From: Microcaldota archaeon
GTDB taxonomy: Archaea > Micrarchaeota > Micrarchaeia > Anstonellales > Bilamarchaeaceae
DNA: 46,400 nucleotides
NCBI GenBank assembly: GCA_023129075.1
Contig: JAGMCT010000020.1
Coordinates: forward strand, 1 to 46,400
Direction: 5' to 3'
Made by a program: the position numbers and the translations under genes. Shown here in pieces: positions 1 through 6,715 of the stretch. The notes beneath the pieces are model-generated. The model made no database searches. It saw only the letters and a list, made by a program, of their open reading frames with translations, and was not told the origin of the DNA. Numbering within the stretch: position 1 is the stretch's first letter; each line of letters starts with the position of its first letter.

Positions 1-282
1 CTGGTTGAGGCAAAGAGAATCGGAATAATAGTAAGCACGAAGATAGGGCAGAAGAAAGTAAAACTGGCAGAAGAGATAAAAAGGAAATTGGGAGACGTTG
101 GGGTGGATAGCGAAATCCTTGTTTTAAATGAGGTAAACCAGAAGGCACTGGAGAATTTTATGAGTTTTGAAGGGTATATACTCACTGCCTGCCCAAGACT
201 GGCTGATGATGAGTGGGGGAAACCGACTATTTCCTTGGAACAGTTTGAGAGGTTTATTGGGCTTAAGAAAGAGCTGTTGTGA
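1..282 (+). CDS. dph2: Diphthamide biosynthesis enzyme Dph2, C-terminal part (truncated by window edge)
   Basis: The reading frame is open from base 1 and gives the last 93 residues of a protein whose 5' part lies outside the window. The segment 'GIIVSTKIGQKK', the 'TACPRLADDEW' block with its cysteine, and 'KPTISLEQF' match the C-terminal domain of archaeal Dph2. That radical enzyme transfers the 3-amino-3-carboxypropyl group of SAM to a histidine of elongation factor aEF2. Dph2 holds one 4Fe-4S cluster with three cysteines, one per domain, and the cysteine in TACPR is probably the third. The assignment rests on this C-terminal part only. The gene ends 98 bases before the next gene, which has its own TATA box. 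Confidence 0.85.
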   Translation: MVEAKRIGIIVSTKIGQKKVKLAEEIKRKLGDVGVDSEILVLNEVNQKALENFMSFEGYILTACPRLADDEWGKPTISLEQFERFIGLKKELL

Positions 283-334
283 TGCCTGCTTTGGTAAATA
301 GCTAAATTGTGTTCAAAAGTGGAAAAGAAGGATA

Positions 335-346
335 GGTTTTTAAATA
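335..346 (+). promoter_or_regulatory. TATA box of the tandem-repeat protein gene
   Basis: GGTTTTTAAATA lies about 35 bases before the ATG at 381. A GGTGAT ribosome binding site at 370-375 stands five bases before the ATG. This is the typical promoter and start layout of the window. Confidence 0.6.
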
Positions 347-380
347 TTTCGCCACATAAATATTATCAAGGTGATAAAAT

Positions 381-1706
381 ATGGATGATAATTTGATTGT
401 GGCGTTGTACCATGAAGATTCTGGAGTAAGGGAAGCTGCGGGAATGAAGGCTGTTGAAGAATATGCTGCAGATGGATATTATATAGGGCTTATTCAAATG
501 GCTGGAAACGAGGGATTACCAGAGGGTGTAAGGATAACTGCGGGAATGAAGGGTGTTGAAAACTGTGCTGTGAATAAGTCATATGGACAACTTATTAGAA
601 TAGCCGAATATCTTAAGGAATCACCAGAGAAAATAAGGGAAGCCGCAGGAATGAAGGCTATTGAAAAATGTGCTGCGGGTGGATTATATGGAGGACTTAT
701 TGAAATATCTGGAAACAAAGAATTGTCAGAGAGTGTAAGGGAAACTGCAGGAATGAAGGTTATTGAGAAATATACTGCGGATGGATTATATGGAGGACTT
801 ATTGGAATTGGTGGAAACAAAGAATTACCAGAGAGTGTAAGAGAAGCTGCCAGAACTAATCTTGAAGCTGTGGGAATGAAGGCTGTTGAAAAATATGATG
901 TAAATGAATCATATGGACAACTTATTGAAATGGCTGGAAACGAGGGATTACCAGAGAGTGTAAGAGAAGCTGCCAGAACTAATCTTGAAGCTGCTGGAAT
1001 GAAAGTTGTTGAAAAATGTGCTGCAGATGGATTATACAAAGAACTTATTGAAATATCTGGAAACAAAGAATTGTCAGATAGTGTAAGGGAAACTGCAGGA
1101 ATGAAGGCTATTGAGAAATATACTGCGGATGGATCATATGGAAGACTTATTGGAATTGGTGGAAACAAAGAATTACCAGAGAGTGTAAGAGAAGCTGCCA
1201 GAACTAATCTTGAAGCTGTGGGAATGAAGGCTGTTGAAAAATATGATGTAAATGAATCATATAACGGTCTTATTGGAATGGCTAAAGATGAAGAATTACC
1301 AGGGAGTGTAAGGGAAGCTGCGGGAATGAAGGCTATTGAGAAATATACTGCGGATGGATCATATGAAAGACTTATTGGAATGGCTGAAAACAAGGGATTA
1401 CCAGAAAAGGTAAGAGAAGCTGCCAAGGCCAATATTGAAGCTGCGAAAATGAAAGTTGTTGAAAAATGTGTTGTGAATAAGTCATATGGACAACTTATTG
1501 AAATGGCTGGAAACAAGGAATTGTCCGAGAGTATAAAAATAGCCGCTGAAGAAAAAATAAAAAATGAGGCTAATAGACTTGCGCAAAAGATGGGACTGAC
1601 CAAAAATCCGCTTGCAGGAGACGGGCTTACGGTAGAGCCATCTAAGATAATGAGGGGGATCTCTTGGCTCAGAGGGAAAACACCAAAAAACAAGATAAAG
1701 GCATGA
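381..1706 (+). CDS. HEAT-like tandem-repeat protein of unknown function
   Basis: This 441-aa protein consists almost entirely of about ten helical repeats. The unit is 34 residues, of the form 'VREAAGMKAIEKYTADGLYGG' followed by 'LIGIGGNKELPES'. A longer 41-residue form carries a seven-residue insertion around 'RTNLEA'. The pattern of two helices and the 'VREAA' start resemble HEAT or PBS-lyase repeats, which usually bind proteins. The last 50 residues are not repeated, are basic ('LRGKTPKNKIKA'), and could be a separate contact region. At DNA level 796-914 and 1144-1262 are identical by eye, so the repeat array expanded recently. There is no signal peptide. The start is supported by a GGTGAT site five bases upstream. 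A specific function cannot be given. Confidence 0.8.
   Translation: MDDNLIVALYHEDSGVREAAGMKAVEEYAADGYYIGLIQMAGNEGLPEGVRITAGMKGVENCAVNKSYGQLIRIAEYLKESPEKIREAAGMKAIEKCAAGGLYGGLIEISGNKELSESVRETAGMKVIEKYTADGLYGGLIGIGGNKELPESVREAARTNLEAVGMKAVEKYDVNESYGQLIEMAGNEGLPESVREAARTNLEAAGMKVVEKCAADGLYKELIEISGNKELSDSVRETAGMKAIEKYTADGSYGRLIGIGGNKELPESVREAARTNLEAVGMKAVEKYDVNESYNGLIGMAKDEELPGSVREAAGMKAIEKYTADGSYERLIGMAENKGLPEKVREAAKANIEAAKMKVVEKCVVNKSYGQLIEMAGNKELSESIKIAAEEKIKNEANRLAQKMGLTKNPLAGDGLTVEPSKIMRGISWLRGKTPKNKIKA
796..1262 (+). repeat. 119-bp perfect direct repeat inside the repeat-protein gene
   Basis: Bases 796-914 recur at 1144-1262 with no difference that I can see, at a distance of 348 bases. 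This corresponds to a 116-residue super-unit made of two 41-residue repeats and one 34-residue repeat. Neighbouring units are similar but diverged. Confidence 0.85.
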
Positions 1707-1719
1707 TGTTCCGCGGACC

Positions 1720-2256
1720 CTAAATGGTCCGATTCAGAACGAAATCCTTGAGTTCTGCAGACCAGTTTACGCTGTCAAGTTGCGCACCATCCCGTATGTT
1801 CTTAACTATCCTCTGTGCAGTCTCTATGGCTGTTGAGGTGGAGGTGTCAAGCTCCCCAACATCCTTGTAGTGCAGAATTGAGGTAAGATAACAATAATCC
1901 AGCATCTCTGTCATAAGATTGCTGTTAAGTTTTTTTTCAGAATAATTTCTTGGGAGGAGGCGCTTTCTAAGGGTTTCGGGGTGAGTGCGGAGCACGAATA
2001 TGTGGTCATAAGGAACTGTAAATTCGCATGCAAGATGCCCCTCAAGAACAAAATCCTTTCTTGGACCAATGAATTCACTCAATCTTCTCTTCAGAAGAGG
2101 TATTCCCACCTCTATTTCACCATCCTTCTCCTTTCCAAGATGGCTCTCAAGAACAAAATCCTTTATAGAAATCAATTCAAATGAGAGTAAAGAAGAAAGG
2201 TGTTTGGCTACTTCTGTTTTGCCTGTTCCCGGAGTCCCTGTAATTACTATCCTCAT
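1720..2256 (-). CDS. Fap7/AK6-type adenylate kinase, predicted ribosome assembly factor
   Basis: This 178-aa P-loop protein begins 'MRIVITGTPGTGKTEVAKHL', with the Walker A motif GTPGTGKT at residues 7-14. It also has the short lid-type block 'LLPRNYSEKKLNSNL' around residue 105, as in the AK6/Fap7/Cin family. Members convert ATP and AMP to ADP. In eukaryotes and archaea they bind uS11 during small-subunit maturation. The length fits the family (about 170-190 aa). The start codon overlaps the stop of the upstream flippase-like gene (ATGA), so the two are probably co-transcribed. The client protein uS11 is encoded at the other end of this window. Confidence 0.85.
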   Translation of the reverse strand: MRIVITGTPGTGKTEVAKHLSSLLSFELISIKDFVLESHLGKEKDGEIEVGIPLLKRRLSEFIGPRKDFVLEGHLACEFTVPYDHIFVLRTHPETLRKRLLPRNYSEKKLNSNLMTEMLDYCYLTSILHYKDVGELDTSTSTAIETAQRIVKNIRDGAQLDSVNWSAELKDFVLNRTI

Positions 2257-3236
2257 AACTTTACACCTTTCTGGAGTTCATAAAGGCCGGGAAGATTAAG
2301 CACTATTGTTTTGAATCTTGCAAGAAGCATGAAGAAGGTGATTTTTGCCACGCTAATGCCGAAGAGGCTCATCACTAATATACCTCCTCCCTCACTTAGA
2401 CCCATACCTGCAAGAGTAGGGGAAGGTACAAACTCAAGCATCGTAACAAGAGGCTGGAAAAAATAATAGAAAACCAACTCTCCTCCGTATGCAAAATCTA
2501 TAAAAAGACCTGCAGACCACGCAACCATCCACCAGGAAATAGCCTTGAAAGTCCAGGTGAAAATAAGAATCAAGATTAGTATAGGGGTCTTCTTTATCAC
2601 AATGTCGGAATGAACCTGCATACGTTCAAACATATTGTATATTCTTCCAATAAAGGGAATGGATTTGGAAAAGGAAAACAAAGATAAGAATTTTCTGGAG
2701 AACATAAGAAGTATCATAACCAGTAGAACGAATAGAAGGCCGAATACGCCTATGAAGAGAAAATAACCGCCGTTCCCCTGAAATAGTGAAAAAATAAGGT
2801 AAATAACAGCTACAGTTCCGGCTCCTATCTTCACTACAAAATCAAAGGCCTGGGGGCCTATAACCGAAAGCATTGCTTTTTCTGAAGGAATCTTATAATT
2901 CTTATTAAGAACTACGGCAGTAGCAAGGTATCCGCTTCTTGCCGGGGTAAAGTCGGACATAAGCATGCCTGTAAAATGCGCGCTGAGAATCTTCATGAAA
3001 CTCAGGGGACACCCCATCTCATCAAGCATTATCTTTATTCTAAGGACCATACCAAGATACATTAGAAAAAGGAAAAAAACAGCAAGAAAAAGATAAAAAA
3101 AGTTGATGTTTGCAAATTCCTTTAGCACTGCATCAACGCCGGCAAAATAAAGGATAATTCCTATAAGTAACAGTGAGATTATAGAATGTATGGCCAAGTG
3201 AACCCTTTTGTTCTGCAGGATTTTTGAAATAGACAT
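2253..3236 (-). CDS. LPG synthase TM region / flippase-like (UPF0104) membrane protein
   Basis: This integral membrane protein of about 327 aa has seven to eight hydrophobic segments. The conserved 'DFTPARSGYLATAVVL' block near residue 85 and the late 'PSPTLAGMGLSEGGG' block are typical of the UPF0104/lysylphosphatidylglycerol-synthase TM family. Archaeal relatives are thought to move lipid-linked molecules across the membrane or act in glycan assembly. The substrate is not predictable here. An in-frame ATG at 3260 would add eight residues. I prefer 3236 because the AT-rich box at 3259-3272 then lies about 25 bases upstream of a leaderless start. The gene is divergent from the PAC2 gene and overlaps the kinase gene downstream by four bases. 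Confidence 0.85.
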   Translation of the reverse strand: MSISKILQNKRVHLAIHSIISLLLIGIILYFAGVDAVLKEFANINFFYLFLAVFFLFLMYLGMVLRIKIMLDEMGCPLSFMKILSAHFTGMLMSDFTPARSGYLATAVVLNKNYKIPSEKAMLSVIGPQAFDFVVKIGAGTVAVIYLIFSLFQGNGGYFLFIGVFGLLFVLLVMILLMFSRKFLSLFSFSKSIPFIGRIYNMFERMQVHSDIVIKKTPILILILIFTWTFKAISWWMVAWSAGLFIDFAYGGELVFYYFFQPLVTMLEFVPSPTLAGMGLSEGGGILVMSLFGISVAKITFFMLLARFKTIVLNLPGLYELQKGVKL

Positions 3237-3258
3237 CAGTAGGAAAACATCGGAAAAC

Positions 3259-3272
3259 ATTAAAAAGGTTTT
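3259..3272. promoter_or_regulatory. Shared divergent TATA-like element
   Basis: ATTAAAAAGGTTTT sits between two divergent genes. It reads as a TATA-like box in both directions, about 20 bases before the PAC2 ATG and about 23 bases before the flippase-like ATG at 3236. Neither start has a ribosome binding site, so both messages are probably leaderless. Confidence 0.4.
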
Positions 3273-3281
3273 ATCAGAAAA

Positions 3282-4001
3282 ATGATTATGGCAACAGAAA
3301 TAGAAGAACTCAGGAAAATCAAATTAAAAGAAGGTTATTTTGTTGTGGGATTTCCTTCCACCGGTCTTGTAGGGAGCATAGCAACAAGCTATCTTGTGGA
3401 TTTGCTGGATATGGAACTGATTGGGTATGTTTCAAGCGATAAGTTCGCACCGATAACTGCAATCCATGATTATAAACCAATGCCTCCGGCAAGGATACAT
3501 TATTCAAAAAAAAATAATCTTGTTGTGCTTCTCTCAGAAACAGCAATTCCCATTTCTGTTTCAACTGAACTGGCTGAAAAAATACTGGACTACTCAAAAA
3601 AAATAGGTGCAAGGATGCTCATTTCCCTTGGCGGAATAAGCATGAATGAAAAACCAAATGATGTTTATGTGATTACAAGTAAGGAAGAATTCGTAAAACC
3701 TTTGCTCAAGAAAACAGTGGCAAAGAAAATAAAAGAGGGAGCAACAACCGGGGTTACTGCAGTACTTCTTTCAGAAGGGTTCCTACATGATATTCCTGTG
3801 GTTTCCTTTCTTGCAGAAAGCGCGGAGGAAGCGGATCCAAAAGCCGCCTCTAATGTTCTTAAAACACTCTCAAAATTCCTTGGTGTTCCAATTGATACAA
3901 GTGCTTTAGAAGGAGAAGCAAGGGAGCTTGCAAAAAAGATAAAAAGCAAACTTACTGAATCAAGAATAATAAAAAGAAAAATGGGTTCAATGTTCAGGTA
4001 A
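3282..4001 (+). CDS. PAC2-family (proteasome assembly chaperone-like) protein
   Basis: The 239-aa soluble protein contains the PAC2/DUF75 signature 'VVGFPSTGLVGSIATSYLVD' at residues 22-41, followed by 'MPPARIHY' and 'LISLGGI'. The 'TGVTAVLLSEG' block near residue 155 is also typical. Archaeal members such as PbaA and PbaB are linked to assembly of proteasomes or of other large complexes. Length and domain cover match the family. No proteasome gene lies in this window. A second ATG at 3288 is equally possible as start. The 3' end overlaps the convergent small ORF by eight bases. Confidence 0.87.
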   Translation: MIMATEIEELRKIKLKEGYFVVGFPSTGLVGSIATSYLVDLLDMELIGYVSSDKFAPITAIHDYKPMPPARIHYSKKNNLVVLLSETAIPISVSTELAEKILDYSKKIGARMLISLGGISMNEKPNDVYVITSKEEFVKPLLKKTVAKKIKEGATTGVTAVLLSEGFLHDIPVVSFLAESAEEADPKAASNVLKTLSKFLGVPIDTSALEGEARELAKKIKSKLTESRIIKRKMGSMFR

Positions 4002-4200
4002 GGGAATAAACAATCATTCCCTCTTTTTTTGCTTTTTCTATTCTTTTGCTTATATGGATTGGGTCTTCTCCTTCAAAGGAAAGGTCATTTAAAAAACTTC
4101 CAAAAAAATGATTTCCGTTGAGATAAAACTCAACTACCCTAAAATCCCTTTTTTTTACTTGGATGGGGGCTGTTTTCTTCTTAGATGTATGAATTTTCAC
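3994..4200 (-). CDS. Small hypothetical protein, coupled to mscS
   Basis: This 68-aa ORF starts with a GTG that overlaps the TGA of the mscS gene (GTGA), which is strong evidence of translational coupling. The protein is basic at the N terminus ('MKIHTSKKKTAPIQVKKRDF'). It has a central 'FYLNGNHFFGSFLNDLSFEGED' block that could form a small beta fold, and a C-terminal helix. There is no signal peptide or membrane segment. I do not recognise a family. It could be a cytosolic accessory factor of the channel, but that is inference from position only. Confidence 0.6.
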   Translation of the reverse strand: MKIHTSKKKTAPIQVKKRDFRVVEFYLNGNHFFGSFLNDLSFEGEDPIHISKRIEKAKKEGMIVYSLT

Positions 4201-5291
4201 TTCTTTAAATGGACCGTTTGCGTCGGGAAAGGAATTCCTATCTTTGCTTTGTTGAGTGCACTGTGTATTATATTCACTGCCTCAAGCTTCTTGCCGTATG
4301 CAACCGAATAATCATCCACCCAGAAAAGAGCCTTGAAATTAAGGGAAAAATCACCCATCTCTATAAATAAAATCTCTGGTTTTGGCTTTTTGGAGATTCC
4401 ATTCATTCCTGAAACGGCCTTTCCAATAACCTTAACCACCTTCATTGGGTCAGAACCATATTCAACAGTGAAGGGAACAACAACCCTCATTCTATGGTCG
4501 GGCTGTACAAAGTTCTTCAACATCTCGTTTGCAAGCTGTGAATTCGGAATTATTACTATCTCATTGTCATAGGTTCTAAGTTTTGTGCTTCTTAAGCCGA
4601 TATCATCTATAACCCCTAATTGGCCTGAAGCAAGCTCAACCTTATCCCCGACCCTTACCGTCCTGTCAAGTATAAGGGAGATTCCTCCGAATATGTTTGC
4701 AAGGGAATCCTGTACTGCAAAGGAGATGGCAAGGCCTGCGATTCCAAGACCTGCAAGTAATGGGCCGATATCTATCCCCCACGTACTAAGAATCATCATT
4801 ATTCCTATTACCCATATTACTGCATTAAGTGTTTTATGAGTCAGTGGAATCACTTCATCATCAATCGTGGATTTGGTTTTAGCTGACCATTCCTTTAAGC
4901 CGTATTTTACAAATACATTTACTATGTCCAGGGAAAAAAATAGGAATGTTGCATAGAGTAATGTTAGGAGAACCCCGCCTATGAAACCAGAGATTGGGGC
5001 AGAGAGATTTATAATGTTTAAAGCAATGAATAAACCTGCTAAGAGTATAAAGCGAAAAACAGGGTTTTCTGTTGTTTCAAGAAGTTTATCATCAAGTTCT
5101 GTCTTGGTTTTCTTTGCTACAAGATTGAAGGCAAGTTTCATCAATATAAGAGCTATTACCGCCAAAAGAAAGAAGATTGCAACAACAGCTATCGCCATTA
5201 GATAAGTATTTCCACCTACAAGAGCTCCTAATCCCGTGGCATTCACAATGTCCACAGTTGAGGCAACGGTTTGGTTTGTTAGTTCATCCAT
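4197..5291 (-). CDS. mscS: MscS-family mechanosensitive channel
   Basis: This 364-aa membrane protein opens under membrane tension and releases solutes during osmotic downshock. It has about five hydrophobic N-terminal segments. The pore helix and MscS core read 'GLGIAGLAISFAVQDSLANI' (about residues 185-205), followed by the beta domain 'VGDKVELASGQLGVIDDIGL' and the 'IPNSQLANEMLKNF' block. The C-terminal alpha/beta domain ends in 'FPTQTVHLKK'. The reading frame allows a GTG at 5300, but that GTG is part of an AGGTGG ribosome binding site. The ATG at 5291 is the better start. The gene begins about 20 bases downstream of tRNA-Ser, so the transcripts may be joined. Confidence 0.93.
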   Translation of the reverse strand: MDELTNQTVASTVDIVNATGLGALVGGNTYLMAIAVVAIFFLLAVIALILMKLAFNLVAKKTKTELDDKLLETTENPVFRFILLAGLFIALNIINLSAPISGFIGGVLLTLLYATFLFFSLDIVNVFVKYGLKEWSAKTKSTIDDEVIPLTHKTLNAVIWVIGIMMILSTWGIDIGPLLAGLGIAGLAISFAVQDSLANIFGGISLILDRTVRVGDKVELASGQLGVIDDIGLRSTKLRTYDNEIVIIPNSQLANEMLKNFVQPDHRMRVVVPFTVEYGSDPMKVVKVIGKAVSGMNGISKKPKPEILFIEMGDFSLNFKALFWVDDYSVAYGKKLEAVNIIHSALNKAKIGIPFPTQTVHLKK

Positions 5292-5311
5292 ATATACCAC
5301 CTATTCTTTAA

Positions 5312-5394
5312 CGCCGAGAGGGAGATTTGAACTCCCAATCCCTTGCGGGACGTGCTTTCCAGGCACGCGCACTACCGGGTTATGCGATCTCGGC
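5312..5394 (-). tRNA. tRNA-Ser (anticodon GGA)
   Basis: The complementary strand folds into a class II tRNA. The acceptor stem is GCCGAGA with TCTCGGC. The anticodon arm is CGTGC-CTGGAAA-GCACG, with GGA in positions 34-36. The long variable arm CCC-GCAA-GGG is typical of serine tRNAs, and the T arm is GGGAG-TTCAAAT-CTCCC. The discriminator base is G, as usual for archaeal tRNA-Ser. CCA is not encoded. There is no intron. Confidence 0.96.
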
Positions 5395-5434
5395 ATGAGA
5401 ACGCACGCGACTGATGTTTATTACAATAACGGAT

Positions 5435-6670
5435 TCATTCAATGATTCCTTTTATGTAAGTGTAACCAAGATAGCCGATAACAATAACTATGACCCCTAT
5501 TACCAACCATATCCAGGGGAAACCTTCTTCTTCAACTGCTCCATTTTCACCATTCACATCCTCAATTGCTCCCTGTGTTATAAGGAATTCTGCTTCGTAT
5601 TTTGCAGAGTTTTCATCTGCATCTGAAACAAGCACCTTTATTTTCACAAGAGTATTTACGGGCTGAAGAGGTATCTCCCCAATATATTTGTTTCCTGACT
5701 CTTTGTAAACAGGTGCGTCATAAGAGCTTCCCTCAACTATATAAGTAACCTTCACATTCTCAAGGTCTACTCCTGAAGGAGCCATTCCAACATCATATGC
5801 ATTAAAAGCGACCTTTATTGCCTTAGAAGATTGGGTTATCTTCAGGTTTTCTATTACCGGCGGGGTCGTATCAAACACAACCTCATAATTCTGGTTCTCA
5901 TCAAGGTCTATGGGGATCTCTTTTTCCCTTCCTCCATACTCAACCGTTACTATTGGGTTGGGGGTTAAAAGGTCCTTGAGGTTAAGGGTTGTAGTGTCAT
6001 AGGTATCTCCATCAGCAGTTATAAGGGCCTTCAAAGGCTCCCCGTCATCATCCACAACAGAAATTTTTAAGTTGTATAATATAAGCTGGAAGGTGTAGTC
6101 TGTATCTTCAGCTATATAAAGTTCTTCGCTGACCACTCCTTTTGAGTATTTTACGGAGATGGGAACAACGCCGGATATTACTGTATACCTCGCAAGACCT
6201 GAGTTATCTGTTCTTTTCTTCATTCCCATGACATTTACTTCTGCATTGGAAATGGGGTCTCCAACACGGTCTTCAACATAAATATTCAGGGTGTATGCCT
6301 CAAAAGTGAACTGCAGGTCTGCTGTAAGGCCGTGCGAGCCTGCTTCTTCATTTCTTGTCTGCTCGCTTCCTAAATAAGAAACCTTTACTGTGTAAGTGCA
6401 GTCAACCTTTGCAGGATTCTGCTCATCGTTGTGGATAGTTATCTCTGTTTTTCCCTCGCTATCTGTATAAAAATTATTTGTTGTTACATAGCCCTTATCT
6501 GTAGTGTAATCTTTTTGATAGGTTATGTTCACCATCGCTCCTTCTATAGGCACCCAATGAGAATCAAAAACCTGTATTCTTACTGTTTCCTTGAAGCGGG
6601 TTTCACATGTTCCGGCAAATGCTGGGGCAAGAAATAGGGATAGTAAAAGGATCAACATCAATCTTCGCAC
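5435..6670 (-). CDS. Secreted, C-terminally membrane-anchored surface protein with Ig-like domains
   Basis: The 411-aa protein begins with a signal peptide ('LMLILLLSLFLAPAFAGTC', cleavage near AFA-G). It then has several beta-sandwich modules. Three contain the carboxypeptidase-regulatory/Ig-like pattern 'V.D..G.PI..A.V.V' (for example 'VEDRVGDPISNAEVNVMG' and 'VVDDDGEPLKALITADG'). A further domain around 'DTTPPVIENLKI' resembles bacterial Ig-like repeats. The C terminus is a single membrane helix ('WIWLVIGVIVIVIGYLGYTY') after an acidic spacer. It is probably a cell-surface protein exposed outside. The start is a GTG at 6670, four bases after a GGTGAT site; the open frame extends to 6679 but that codon is part of the site. 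The function is unknown. Confidence 0.8.
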   Translation of the reverse strand: MRRLMLILLLSLFLAPAFAGTCETRFKETVRIQVFDSHWVPIEGAMVNITYQKDYTTDKGYVTTNNFYTDSEGKTEITIHNDEQNPAKVDCTYTVKVSYLGSEQTRNEEAGSHGLTADLQFTFEAYTLNIYVEDRVGDPISNAEVNVMGMKKRTDNSGLARYTVISGVVPISVKYSKGVVSEELYIAEDTDYTFQLILYNLKISVVDDDGEPLKALITADGDTYDTTTLNLKDLLTPNPIVTVEYGGREKEIPIDLDENQNYEVVFDTTPPVIENLKITQSSKAIKVAFNAYDVGMAPSGVDLENVKVTYIVEGSSYDAPVYKESGNKYIGEIPLQPVNTLVKIKVLVSDADENSAKYEAEFLITQGAIEDVNGENGAVEEEGFPWIWLVIGVIVIVIGYLGYTYIKGIIE

Positions 6671-6699
6671 ACAAATCACCAGAATAAAGTAATCAGAGA

Positions 6700-6712
6700 A
6701 GGTTTAAAAAGG
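6700..6712 (-). promoter_or_regulatory. TATA box of the surface-protein gene
   Basis: ACCTTTTTAAACC on the minus strand lies about 40 bases before the GTG start at 6670 and directly beyond the gyrA stop codon. This indicates a promoter separate from the gyrase operon. Confidence 0.55.
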
Positions 6713-6715
6713 TTT

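Noticed and set aside
494-1693. Long 399-codon open frame antisense to the HEAT-like repeat gene
   Set aside because: It mirrors the repeat structure of the plus-strand gene, which has a TATA box and a GGTGAT site. The antisense frame has no start signal, and its Ser/Pro/Ile-rich repeats are the expected shadow of the sense codons.
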